Below the pieces are notes generated by a model. That model saw nothing but the letters and a program-made list of their open reading frames with translations, was not told the origin of the DNA and did not search any database. This document shows, piece after piece, positions 16,905-25,549 of a stretch of 64,000 nucleotides of DNA. Source of the DNA: Psychroflexus planctonicus (lineage in GTDB: Bacteria > Bacteroidota > Bacteroidia > Flavobacteriales > Flavobacteriaceae); the NCBI RefSeq assembly GCF_014640195.1, contig NZ_BMGM01000008.1, forward strand, positions 62,001 through 126,000, written 5' to 3'. Position 1 is the stretch's first letter; each line of letters begins with the position of its first letter. A program made the translations under genes and the position numbers.

Positions 16905-19727
16905 CTACAAATCTAATTCTTTTTTTAGAAAAGCAGCGGTATAACTCTTTTTGTCTTTGCTAACTTTTTCGGGTGTTCCTTTGGCTACCAATTGTCCGCC
17001 ATTTTTACCACCTTCGTAACCCACATCAAAAATATAATCTGCCATTTTAATTACATCCATATTGTGCTCGATAATCAATACTGTATTTCCTTTGTCTACT
17101 AATTTTTCCAACACATCCATCAAAATACGAATATCTTCAAAATGCAAACCTGTTGTGGGTTCGTCTAAAATGTAAAAGGTATTTCCTGTATCGCGTTTGC
17201 TCAATTCGGATGCGAGTTTAATACGTTGTGCTTCACCACCAGACAAAGTTGTACTTTGTTGTCCTAAGCTAATGTAACCCAAACCAACATCCTGAATGGT
17301 TTTTAATTTGCGGTAAATCTTAGGAATTTGGTCGAAAAAAGCAGTAGCTTCATCAATGGTCATTTCCAAAACATCACTAATCGATTTTCCTTTGTATCGA
17401 ATCTCCAAAGTTTCTCTGTTGAAGCGTTTTCCTTGGCACGTTTCGCATTCTACATATACATCGGGTAGAAAATTCATTTCAATTACCTTTAAACCGCCAC
17501 CGCTACAAGTTTCACAACGTCCACCTTTTACGTTGAAGCTGAAACGCCCCGGTTTATAACCGCGAATTTGCGCTTCGGGTGTTTTGGTAAACAGTTTTCT
17601 AATTTCATCAAAAACACCTGTGTAAGTAGCTGGATTAGAACGCGGTGTTCTTCCAATTGGCGTTTGGTTAATGTCTATTACTTTATCTAAGTTATCTAAT
17701 CCCGTAATTTTTTTATACGGAAGTGGCTCTTTTACTCCATTAAAATAATGCGCATTCATAATGGGATAAAGCGTTTCGTTGATGAGCGTAGATTTTCCAC
17801 TTCCAGAAACTCCGGTTACTACAATCATTTTACCAAGTGGAATTTTAATGGAAACCTCTTTTAAATTATTTCCTGTTGCTCCTTGTAAATGCAAATGTTT
17901 TCCGTTTCCTTTTCTACGTTTTTTAGGAATTTCAATCTTTTTGGCTCCACTTAAGTAATCTGCGGTTAAGGTTTTTTGCGCTAAAATTTCTTTGGGCGTT
18001 CCTTGGCTGATAATTTCGCCACCGTTTTTTCCAGCAAAAGGACCAATGTCAATAACATGGTCGGCACGCTCAATCATATCTTTATCATGTTCTACCACAA
18101 TAATGGAGTTGCCTACGTCGCGCAAGGAAACCAAGGAATTGATTAATTTTTCGTTATCTCGCTGATGCAAACCAATACTCGGTTCATCTAAAATGTACAA
18201 CACACCTACTAATTGCGAGCCAATTTGTGTGGCTAAACGAATTCGTTGCGCTTCACCACCCGAAAGGGTTTTTGAGCCACGATTTAAGCTGAGGTATGTC
18301 AAACCCACATCGACTAAAAATTGCAAACGCGTTTGAATTTCTTTCACGATTTCTTCTGCAATTTTCCATTCGTTTGTAGTGAAAGCCTTTTTTAAATTGA
18401 TGAAGAAATGTTGCAATTCCAAAATGTCCATTTCCACCAATTCGGCGATGCTTTTTTGGTCTACTTTGTAGTTTAAGGATTCTTTTTTCAATCGGCTTCC
18501 TTCACAAGTTGGGCAAGGATTTTTATCCATGTACTTTTTAGCCCAACGTTTTAAAGAAGTAGAACTTTCTTTTTGGTTGTAGGTATTTTCAATAAAGGTA
18601 GCCACTCCTTCAAAATCGTAAGAGACGGTTCTGCTTACTTTGGCTTTTTCGCCATAAACTTCAAAGCTTGCTTTTCCGCCATTCAAAATCACTTCTAAGG
18701 CTTCATTTGGAATGTCTTTGATCGGATTTTTTAAATCGAATTGATAATGCAAAGCAATGTTTTCCAACTGCTTAAAAACCCAATTTTTCTTTGGTTTTCC
18801 ATGTGGTTCAATTCCACCTTCTTTAATGGATATTTCCCGATTGGGAATCACTTTGTCTACATTTACTTCAAACACATCACCGATTCCGTTGCAATTTGGG
18901 CAAGCGCCTTTTGGCGAATTGAACGAGAAATTATTGGGTTCAGGAATAGGGTAGGAGATGCCGCTAGACGGACACATTAAATTTCGACTGAAATACCGCG
19001 CTTCTTTTGCGCCTTCTTCCAAAATCATGATGATGTCGTTGCCTTGTTTCATTCCACTTTTAATGCTTGTGGCTAAGCGTTGGTCTATTTTATCGTTCAC
19101 TTTTAAGCGATCGACTACTACTTCAATATCGTGAATTTTGTAACGATCCAGTTTCATTCCTTTTTCAATATCGCGAACTTCACCATCTACCCGAACTTTT
19201 ACAAAGCCTTGTTTGGCAATCTGTTCGAATAACTCGCGGTAATGTCCTTTTCTAGAACGAATAACAGGAGCGAGCACGTTGATTTTTTTATCTTGATAAA
19301 CTTCTTTGATTTTGTCTAGAATTTGTTCATCAGAATAGCTTACCATTTTTTCGCCCGTCTTGAAACTATAAGCAGTTCCCACTCTAGCGTAGAGTAGGCG
19401 AAGAAAATCGTAAATTTCAGTAATGGTACCGACCGTACTCCGTGGACTTTTAGAAGTGGTTTTTTGTTCGATGGCGATTACGGGTGAAAGTCCTTCAATT
19501 TTATCTACATCAGGACGTTCTAAACCACCCAGAAATTGTCTTGCGTAAGCCGAAAAAGTTTCGATATAACGGCGCTGTCCTTCCGCATAAATGGTATCGA
19601 ATGCTAAAGAAGATTTTCCAGAACCGGATAAACCTGTAATGACAACCAGTTTATTTCTAGGTATTTCTACATCAATATTTTTCAGGTTGTGCATTCGCGC
19701 ACCAAAAACTTCAATTTTTTCTTCCAT
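16905..19727 (-). CDS. uvrA: Excinuclease ABC subunit A
   Basis: A 940-residue DNA-damage sensor of nucleotide excision repair, which loads UvrB at lesions. Two ABC ATPase halves are complete: Walker A GLSGSGKSS (~32) and GVSGSGKST (~638), and two LSGGEAQRI signatures. The second zinc finger is intact (CETCSGGG...CETCQGKRF). The first reads CPSSG where most bacteria have CxxC, with the partner CPNCNG kept, so that zinc site looks incomplete; I believe this is common in Bacteroidota but cannot check. A -7 element is at 19744. Confidence 0.97.
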   Translation of the reverse strand: MEEKIEVFGARMHNLKNIDVEIPRNKLVVITGLSGSGKSSLAFDTIYAEGQRRYIETFSAYARQFLGGLERPDVDKIEGLSPVIAIEQKTTSKSPRSTVGTITEIYDFLRLLYARVGTAYSFKTGEKMVSYSDEQILDKIKEVYQDKKINVLAPVIRSRKGHYRELFEQIAKQGFVKVRVDGEVRDIEKGMKLDRYKIHDIEVVVDRLKVNDKIDQRLATSIKSGMKQGNDIIMILEEGAKEARYFSRNLMCPSSGISYPIPEPNNFSFNSPKGACPNCNGIGDVFEVNVDKVIPNREISIKEGGIEPHGKPKKNWVFKQLENIALHYQFDLKNPIKDIPNEALEVILNGGKASFEVYGEKAKVSRTVSYDFEGVATFIENTYNQKESSTSLKRWAKKYMDKNPCPTCEGSRLKKESLNYKVDQKSIAELVEMDILELQHFFINLKKAFTTNEWKIAEEIVKEIQTRLQFLVDVGLTYLSLNRGSKTLSGGEAQRIRLATQIGSQLVGVLYILDEPSIGLHQRDNEKLINSLVSLRDVGNSIIVVEHDKDMIERADHVIDIGPFAGKNGGEIISQGTPKEILAQKTLTADYLSGAKKIEIPKKRRKGNGKHLHLQGATGNNLKEVSIKIPLGKMIVVTGVSGSGKSTLINETLYPIMNAHYFNGVKEPLPYKKITGLDNLDKVIDINQTPIGRTPRSNPATYTGVFDEIRKLFTKTPEAQIRGYKPGRFSFNVKGGRCETCSGGGLKVIEMNFLPDVYVECETCQGKRFNRETLEIRYKGKSISDVLEMTIDEATAFFDQIPKIYRKLKTIQDVGLGYISLGQQSTTLSGGEAQRIKLASELSKRDTGNTFYILDEPTTGLHFEDIRILMDVLEKLVDKGNTVLIIEHNMDVIKMADYIFDVGYEGGKNGGQLVAKGTPEKVSKDKKSYTAAFLKKELDL

Positions 19728-19743
19728 AGCATTTTTCGAGTTG

Positions 19744-19751
19744 CAAAATTA
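19744..19751 (-). promoter_or_regulatory. -7 promoter element of uvrA
   Basis: The minus strand reads TAATTTTG, 17 bases before the uvrA ATG at 19727. No obvious SOS-type operator was seen. Confidence 0.4.
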
Positions 19752-19921
19752 CTCAATTTTTAGGTCAAAAGAATTGCATGTTGCTTTCAAATTGAAAGCC
19801 TTGAATAGAATTAAGAAATCTTTAGGTCTTGCTGAACAAATTACAAGTAGCTTAATACTGAATAGCTTGTTTTTGGTAAAATTCATTAGGCAGTTTTGCT
19901 GAAATTGTTTTACAATGTATG

Positions 19922-19929
19922 TATATTTG
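19922..19929 (+). promoter_or_regulatory. -7 promoter element of yqeY
   Basis: TATATTTG lies 20 bases before the ATG at 19949. It supports that start over an in-frame ATG at 19919, which would precede the promoter element. Confidence 0.45.
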
Positions 19930-19948
19930 CGCTTTCAAATTAAATACC

Positions 19949-20398
19949 ATGGCTTTAGAAAAAGAAGTAATGCAGAAGATGAAAGAAGCAATGAAAGCAA
20001 AAGATACTGTTGCTTTGTCTTCTTTACGTTCGGTTAAAAGTGAAATTTTAAAAGCGAAAACAGCTACAGGTGGTGGTGAAGAAATGACGGAAGCCGAAGA
20101 GCTGAAGTTGATTCAAAAATTGGTGAAACAACGCAAAGATAGCGCTGCCGTTTACCAAGAGCAAAACCGACCTGATTTAGCGGAACCTGAATTAGAAGAA
20201 GCCAAAATTATTGAGCAGTTTTTACCAGAACAATTAAGCGAAGAAGAAGTTGAAGCAGAAGTGAAAAAAGTAATTGCTTCAACCGGTGCAGAAAGCATGA
20301 AAGATATGGGAAAAGTAATGGGAATTGCTTCTAAAAATTTAGCAGGAAAAGCCGATGGAAAAACCATATCGAATTTAGTAAAAAAACATTTGAGTTAA
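19949..20398 (+). CDS. yqeY: GatB/YqeY domain protein
   Basis: A 149-residue cytoplasmic protein with the YqeY fold. An N-terminal helical bundle (MALEKEVMQKMKEAMKAKD, then SLRSVKSEIL) is followed by a small C-terminal helical domain (EQFLPEQLSEEEVE, MGKVMGIASKNLAGKADGK) shared with the tail of the GatB amidotransferase. Family members are thought to touch tRNA or amidotransferases, but the role is unsettled. A tRNA gene follows 150 bases downstream, possibly by chance. Confidence 0.9.
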   Translation: MALEKEVMQKMKEAMKAKDTVALSSLRSVKSEILKAKTATGGGEEMTEAEELKLIQKLVKQRKDSAAVYQEQNRPDLAEPELEEAKIIEQFLPEQLSEEEVEAEVKKVIASTGAESMKDMGKVMGIASKNLAGKADGKTISNLVKKHLS

Positions 20399-20547
20399 GG
20401 AGTTTTTAGTCGGTAGCCTTTAGTTGGTAGTAGTTAGTTGATTATTTACCTTTAAAATTGATTTATAGGTTCTTTGTTTTTAATACCAAGTATAAAATAC
20501 TATTTTAATTATATAGGCACAATTTAATAAACCGTTTATACGGAAAA

Positions 20548-20621
20548 GGCCGCGTAGTTCAACTGAATAGAATATCAGATTTCGGCTCTGAGGGTTGGGG
20601 GTTTGAATCCCTCCGCGGTCA
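20548..20621 (+). tRNA. tRNA-Arg (anticodon TCG), with unusual D/T-loop bases
   Basis: A full cloverleaf folds. The acceptor GGCCGCG pairs with CGCGGTC (one G-T pair), the D stem GTTC with GAAT, the anticodon stem TCAGA with TCTGA around loop TTTCGGC (anticodon TCG at 20582-20584, codon CGA), and the T stem GGGGG with CCCTC. The discriminator is A at 20621 and CCA is not encoded. Two near-universal bases are changed together: G19 is A (20566) and C56 is T (20604), which would keep a 19-56 tertiary pair as A-U. It may be a diverged but folding tRNA, or an early pseudo-tRNA. Confidence 0.85.
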
Positions 20622-20626
20622 CAATT

Positions 20627-20665
20627 TATTCCCAAGGATAATTTCTTATGCTTGGGAATATTTTT
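20627..20665 (+). terminator. Terminator after the tRNA gene
   Basis: ATTCCCAAG pairs with CTTGGGAAT around a 14-base loop, followed directly by a T run. It begins a few bases after the tRNA end. Confidence 0.85.
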
Positions 20666-20710
20666 TTATTCCCCATTTTTCAAAATCATACATCAAAAAA
20701 AAATTTGTTT

Positions 20711-20753
20711 AATCCCTCCGCGCCTGCCTGCCGTGCTTTTTAGGCAGGGTCAC
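20711..20753 (+). repeat. Duplicate of the tRNA 3' end split by a 26-bp palindromic element
   Basis: AATCCCTCCGCG (20711-20722) repeats tRNA bases 20606-20617, and GTCAC (20749-20753) continues exactly where it left off (20618-20622). Between them sits a 26-bp insert (20723-20748) whose ends CCTGCCT and AGGCAGG form a 7-bp hairpin. This resembles a REP-like palindrome inserted into a tRNA-tail copy. Confidence 0.75.
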
Positions 20754-20760
20754 GAATAAA

Positions 20761-20812
20761 TACTTCAAAAAGAAAAAACGCCAAGTTTATTGAGCGTTTT
20801 TTTGTTTGAAGT
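20761..20812. terminator. Long hairpin, probable bidirectional terminator
   Basis: TACTTCAAA (20761-20769) pairs with TTTGAAGTA (20804-20812) and encloses a second stem, AAAAAACGC with GCGTTTTTTT. Both strands carry a T run after the inner stem, so it can end transcription from either side. It insulates the tRNA from the permease gene at the end of the glucan locus. Confidence 0.75.
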
Positions 20813-20879
20813 ATTTTCAAAGCGGAACGCTTTGGGATGCGCTAAGCGAATCCTGTCTCAGTCACTATTTTTTTGTCAT

Positions 20880-22394
20880 TCAATTTTTTACCAATGATTG
20901 TTCGATTTCTTCCAGCGTTTTTCCTTTGGTTTCTACTACGTATTTTAGAACAAACAGTAAGGATAATCCTGCCATTCCAGCATAAATGGCAAAGGTTAAT
21001 GTTGGCCCTAGATTTGTAAGTTCCCATGGGAAAAATTGAGTGACGGTGTAACTCACTAACGAATTAAAAAAACCAACCACAGAAATTGCAATGCCCTTAA
21101 TGTTGCCTGGAAAAATTTCAGATAATAAGGTCCACATTACAGGTCCTAATGAAATGGCAAAAGCTGCCACATACGATAAAATGGCAATAAGCACCAAAGT
21201 TGCATTAATGTTTATGAATTTTTTGACTTCATTTCTTTTAAAATCGACTAATTGTGATTTATTTAGGAGTGGGTTTAAGGTATTAAATAATGCTGTTTGA
21301 GAACTAAAGGACATGCCTTCCAGACTTGAAATAGCGTTTTTAATATCTGTATTTTCAATACTTTGTATGTTATTTTTATTCAAATTATAGGTTGCATTGT
21401 TGAAGGCAAATGTTGCCATTGTAAGTGCTACTGTCATTGTAGCCGTACCCATTATTAAAAGTGGTTTTCTACCCAATCTATCAATAAGTCGAATAGCAAC
21501 TAAAGTAAATACCAAATTTGTTAAGCCTACCACTATTGCTTGTAAAAAGGATGAATCTGAGCTTCCACCTGCTTGTTCAAAAATAGTAGGAGCATAGTAA
21601 AAAATAGCATTAATACCAGTGATTTGTTGAAAAAAAGCTATCCCAAAAGCAATAATTATAATATTACGTAGGCGCCTAGAAAGCAATTGTTTAAAGGTTC
21701 CTTTTTTTACTTTTTTAGCTATATTACTTTTAATTTCATCGATGGTGTTACGTGCATATTCTTGACCACCAATTTTTATTAAAATACGTTCTGCGGCTTC
21801 AATTAAGTTATGTTGTTGAATTAACCATCTTGGACTCTTTGGGATGGCAAGTAAAGCAAAAAAATAAATAATCGCAGGAATCGTTTCCACCCCTAACATC
21901 CATCGCCAACTATCCACTTCTATATCTTTCAAAAAATAATTAGAAAAATAAGCTACAGAAATTCCTAATACAATGTTGAGTTGATTTAAAGACACCAAAC
22001 TTCCCCTTATTTTAGGTGGAGCTATTTCTGCAATGTAGATTGGAGCAATAAGTATTGCACCACCAATACCAATACCTCCAATAATTCTCGCTAAAATAAA
22101 TTCTACATAAGAAGTAGCCAGAGCAGACCAAAGTGCAGATACGGTAAATAGTATGGCAGTGAGTAGAAGTATTTTCTTTCTACCAAATCTATCGCTTAAT
22201 GGGCCTGCTGAAATATTGCCCGCCATTGCTCCAAAAATCACACAACCCACAGAAAAACCAAGTTCCCAATCGGTCATGCTAAAATAATCACTTATACCAC
22301 CTACTGCACCCGAAATTACGGCACTATCAAAACCCAATAAAAATCCACCTAAAGCAACTACAAAACTTATAAAAAAGGGGTATAATTTTTTCAT
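20880..22394 (-). CDS. Sugar-porter family MFS transporter
   Basis: A 504-residue inner-membrane permease with about 12 helices. It shows the sugar-porter signatures: GPLSDRFGRKKILL in the loop after TM2, RIIGGIGIGGAILIAPIYIAE, PKSPRWL after TM6, and RLIDRLGRKPLL mid-protein. The loop before TM10 is unusually long (~65 residues, around 335-400). Last gene of the leftward glucan operon; the likely substrate is glucose or a small glucan released in the periplasm. Proton symport is typical of the family but not provable here. Confidence 0.9.
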   Translation of the reverse strand: MKKLYPFFISFVVALGGFLLGFDSAVISGAVGGISDYFSMTDWELGFSVGCVIFGAMAGNISAGPLSDRFGRKKILLLTAILFTVSALWSALATSYVEFILARIIGGIGIGGAILIAPIYIAEIAPPKIRGSLVSLNQLNIVLGISVAYFSNYFLKDIEVDSWRWMLGVETIPAIIYFFALLAIPKSPRWLIQQHNLIEAAERILIKIGGQEYARNTIDEIKSNIAKKVKKGTFKQLLSRRLRNIIIIAFGIAFFQQITGINAIFYYAPTIFEQAGGSSDSSFLQAIVVGLTNLVFTLVAIRLIDRLGRKPLLIMGTATMTVALTMATFAFNNATYNLNKNNIQSIENTDIKNAISSLEGMSFSSQTALFNTLNPLLNKSQLVDFKRNEVKKFININATLVLIAILSYVAAFAISLGPVMWTLLSEIFPGNIKGIAISVVGFFNSLVSYTVTQFFPWELTNLGPTLTFAIYAGMAGLSLLFVLKYVVETKGKTLEEIEQSLVKN

Positions 22395-22412
22395 ATTTTA
22401 AATTTAACTGTA

Positions 22413-23894
22413 CTAATATACTACTGTCTGCATAGCTCTAGGTTCAATTGTAAGTTCAACTTGATTGCTGCCAACTATAAGTTTATACTTAATTTTGGTA
22501 TTGGTTTTATTCATAATTACTGTAACGATATCTCCATCATTATTTTGAAATGAAGTACTTTCAATAGTGCTTAGGCTTGTTGTGGTACTTATTCGTTTCG
22601 CTCCTGCATTTATAAACTTCGAAAAGTGACCAATGTAGTAGTAAGTAGGTGTATAAATCAAGTCCCCAGTTTTGGTGTCTGCATGAACGGGAGCAAAGCA
22701 GAAGTTTTTGACATGGTTTGGTCCTCCGCGTTCGTCTAAGAGAATATTCCAGTCTGTCCAGCCCACAACGCCACTGTTAAAGTCGTTTATCATAGAATTT
22801 CCATAGCGTTCTGCATTAGGCCAATAATGCATCTTTTCAGCTTCAAAACCCTCTTGACAGCCTTCTGTAAACAACATGTTTTTTGATGGAAAAGACTCAT
22901 TAATATTTTTAAGGTTATCGTATTTAGGCAAACCGCCTGTCCAGGTTTCATACCAATGAAAGCCAATTCCCCAAGCATATTTGGATGCTTCAGGATCTTC
23001 AAAAATGGTATTGGCTCGGTCTGTAATCAAATCTCTGTTGTGATCCCATACCACAATATTTTTATCCCCAAAGCCTGCTTTTTCTAAGGTAGGTCCTAAG
23101 TAATCCTTTAAAAAATCGCGTTCTTCTTCTGCTGTATAGATGCAGGATTCCCAACGTTGCACTGCCATGGGTTCATTTTGAATGGTAAGCCCCCAAACCG
23201 GCACACCTTCAGCTTCATAAGCTTCAATAAACTTAACGTAATAATTGGCCCAGGATTGACGGAATTCAGGCAACAATTTCCCGCCTTGTAGCATGTTATT
23301 GTTGGTTTTCATAAAGGCAGGTGGACTCCACGGACTGGCGTAAAATACCAAATCATCACCAATTAAATCAATAGCTCTTTTAATAAAGGGCAGACGTTTT
23401 TCTTTGTCTTTTTCAATTGAAAATGTTTTTAAATCCGCATCTCCTTCTTCGATGTAGGTGTGACTGCCCAATCCAAAATCACTGCTATGAATACTTGTCC
23501 TGATGATGTTATAACCTATTCCGTCTTTACCATACAGGGATTGAAGAAGTTCACTTTGCTTGTCTTCATCTAAGGTAGAAAACACTTCCGAAGAGGCATC
23601 CGTAATGGCACCACCAATACCTAAATACGTTTGAAATGTTTTGTTAGGATTGACAAAAACAGCGATTTCATTTTCTAAAGGTTGCACTTTTTGGGCAAAT
23701 GTATGTTCTGCAGTTTTGGTAAGCCTTAAATCAGTGTCTTTTGCTGTGGTGTAGACTTGTAATGTTTTACCGCTGTAACTTTCAGTTGATGGAGTTAAAG
23801 CAACTTTTGAACCTGCTGTCTTTTTATTCGGGGCTTCTTTGCATGAAAAAAGCATTAGCAAAACAATCATAAAATTGAATAGTCGTAGCTTCAT
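22413..23894 (-). CDS. GH30 family glycoside hydrolase (beta-glucosidase/beta-1,6-glucanase type), lipoprotein
   Basis: A 493-residue lipoprotein with a signal ending in LLMLFSCKE (lipidated Cys). The (beta/alpha)8 domain keeps the GH30 catalytic pair: acid/base Glu in TIQNEP (~237) and nucleophile Glu in LFTEGCQEG (~342). It also has LGIGGAITDASSEV, YASPWSPPAFMKTN and FHWYETWTGG, typical of subfamilies acting on beta-1,6- or beta-linked glucose. A C-terminal beta-domain ends in EPRAMQTVVY. In a locus with GH16 and GH5 it probably removes beta-1,6 branches of laminarin-like glucan; this substrate is inferred. 18 bases separate it from the permease gene. Confidence 0.9.
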   Translation of the reverse strand: MKLRLFNFMIVLLMLFSCKEAPNKKTAGSKVALTPSTESYSGKTLQVYTTAKDTDLRLTKTAEHTFAQKVQPLENEIAVFVNPNKTFQTYLGIGGAITDASSEVFSTLDEDKQSELLQSLYGKDGIGYNIIRTSIHSSDFGLGSHTYIEEGDADLKTFSIEKDKEKRLPFIKRAIDLIGDDLVFYASPWSPPAFMKTNNNMLQGGKLLPEFRQSWANYYVKFIEAYEAEGVPVWGLTIQNEPMAVQRWESCIYTAEEERDFLKDYLGPTLEKAGFGDKNIVVWDHNRDLITDRANTIFEDPEASKYAWGIGFHWYETWTGGLPKYDNLKNINESFPSKNMLFTEGCQEGFEAEKMHYWPNAERYGNSMINDFNSGVVGWTDWNILLDERGGPNHVKNFCFAPVHADTKTGDLIYTPTYYYIGHFSKFINAGAKRISTTTSLSTIESTSFQNNDGDIVTVIMNKTNTKIKYKLIVGSNQVELTIEPRAMQTVVY

Positions 23895-23936
23895 AATACT
23901 ATTGAAATTGAGGATTAATTTGATTCGGTTTTTGGT

Positions 23937-24812
23937 TTACTTTCTGTATTCATGTTTCACCCAATCTACTTCCATTACCCATTCTTTACTTTCCATGGGG
24001 GAATCGGTGATTTTAGCAAAATTCAATATGGCAAACATGGGCTCCGGGTATTTATCTCCTTGTCCTACATTTCGGTATATTTCTTCACCATCTACTCTAT
24101 ACAAAAGGTCACTATCTTCCCATTCTACAGAGTATTCGTGGTATTCATCTAAAATCACTTCAAAATCCTTGCGTAAAGACCACCAATCGCCTTTATCACA
24201 TTCATCTAAACTTTTTATGGCACCGGTTGTAAATCGATTTTTGTGATGGTCTCCATGGTGTTCAAAAATGTCAATCTCGCCTGAGCCTGTCAATGGCCAG
24301 CAAATATTTTCATCTACTTCCTGCATAGGGGGTTCATTGTTTCTGGCACCTAAAAGCCACCAAGCTGGAAACATGCTTGGTTCTCCACTGCTACTCAGCT
24401 TTAGTTTTGCTGTCCATTTGCCTTTAATAAATTCCTTTTTGTTTTTAGAAGTAATTCTTCCGGCAACATATTCAGTATCGGGATGTTGCTCGCCATGTTT
24501 GTCGAAATTATCACAGCTTCTTTTATCATCGATTTGTACAACTTTCAATTTTAAGGTTCCATCACTTGCTTCTCTTGTACCAAACTTTCCGTTAGGGACG
24601 TAGCAATGGGTTTCGTTATTTACCCAAATACGTTGATCTTGCCAATTATCAGGATTGAAAGTATCAAATTCATCTAAAAAATCTACTTCCCAAATTTTGG
24701 CTTCAGTAGAAGAAGTTTTTTCTTTCTGTTCTTCATTTTTCGTTTTACAAGACATTACACTTATACCAATTAGGATAAAGCATAACAATTGACAATGGCT
24801 TAGTATTCTCAT
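23937..24812 (-). CDS. GH16 family glycoside hydrolase (beta-1,3-glucanase/laminarinase type), lipoprotein
   Basis: A 291-residue lipoprotein with a signal ending in GISVMSCKT. It has the GH16 beta-jelly-roll with catalytic motif GEIDIFEHHG (~172-182, giving the E-x-D-x-x-E trio), preceded by a WWLLGARN substrate-cleft strand and followed by EYHEYSVEWE. There is no extra binding module. Members cut internal beta-1,3 (or mixed) glucan bonds. It lies between the GH30 and Ig-like genes in the same orientation. Agarase/porphyranase specificity is less likely given the GH30 partner, but is not excluded. Confidence 0.88.
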   Translation of the reverse strand: MRILSHCQLLCFILIGISVMSCKTKNEEQKEKTSSTEAKIWEVDFLDEFDTFNPDNWQDQRIWVNNETHCYVPNGKFGTREASDGTLKLKVVQIDDKRSCDNFDKHGEQHPDTEYVAGRITSKNKKEFIKGKWTAKLKLSSSGEPSMFPAWWLLGARNNEPPMQEVDENICWPLTGSGEIDIFEHHGDHHKNRFTTGAIKSLDECDKGDWWSLRKDFEVILDEYHEYSVEWEDSDLLYRVDGEEIYRNVGQGDKYPEPMFAILNFAKITDSPMESKEWVMEVDWVKHEYRK

Positions 24813-24847
24813 AGCATTAAGTTTAATTGAAATAATTTTTCAATAAT

Positions 24848-25549
24848 TTAGTTTACTGCAAATTGAAAAACTTGCGAAGTGGAAGTATTGCCTACTTCAT
24901 CTATCGTTACTATTTTCCAGTAGTACACATTACCAGATGAAACAGAAACTTCTGTATTGGTGTTGCTTGTTGTACTAAGTTCAGTTTCTGGAGGATTTAC
25001 AGTATCAAGAAATAGGGCATATGAAGCAATGTCATTATCAATATCTGAAGCTTCCCATTCTAAAGTAACTGAACCCTGCTCAACACTCGATCCAGAATTA
25101 GGACTTATAACAGTTGCAGGAAACGGCGCATGGCTTTCAATAGGAAGACCCGAATTGTAAAAACTCCACACTGAGCTTTCTGCACTTTCACTTCCATCAG
25201 AACCTAGAGAAGTAACGGACCAAGAATAAGGCTTTCCTCTTAAAATACGAATTAAAAATTCGGTTGAAAGGGTGCTTATGTTTCTTGTTGTTCCGTTGTC
25301 TAAATCATTAATTTTTAATATATATGAACTTGTGTTTTCACTTTCTTCCCATTGGAATAACACATCGGATTCTGTTTCAGAAATAATTGTACCTTCATTA
25401 CAAACTCTATTGTTTTCTGGAAAAATGAGTGTTGCTGAGGACGGTGGAACTATTGTGTTTATAGCAGCAGAATCATCATCTTCACTACATGATAGCGTTA
25501 TAAACCCTAGCACAGTAAATATTGAAATTATTTTGATAAACTTTTTCAT
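24848..25549 (-). CDS. Lipoprotein with two Ig/fibronectin-III-like domains, probable glycan-binding accessory
   Basis: A 233-residue lipoprotein (signal ending FITLSCSEDDD). Two beta-sandwich repeats follow: ~45-130 (LFQWEESENTSSYILKI, YSWSVTSLGSDG) and ~140-233 (VTLEWEASDIDNDIASYALF, YYWKIVTIDEVGNTS), each with the W...Y pattern of FN3 folds. There are no catalytic residues. Its ATG overlaps the GH5 stop as ATGA, so the two are translationally coupled. In this position such proteins often serve as SusE/F-like surface glycan-binding or spacer proteins; that role is an inference. Confidence 0.75.
   Translation of the reverse strand: MKKFIKIISIFTVLGFITLSCSEDDDSAAINTIVPPSSATLIFPENNRVCNEGTIISETESDVLFQWEESENTSSYILKINDLDNGTTRNISTLSTEFLIRILRGKPYSWSVTSLGSDGSESAESSVWSFYNSGLPIESHAPFPATVISPNSGSSVEQGSVTLEWEASDIDNDIASYALFLDTVNPPETELSTTSNTNTEVSVSSGNVYYWKIVTIDEVGNTSTSQVFQFAVN

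Noticed and set aside
23839-24246. 135-codon frame antisense to the GH30 and GH16 genes
   Set aside because: Overlaps two well-supported hydrolase genes and has no recognisable domain.
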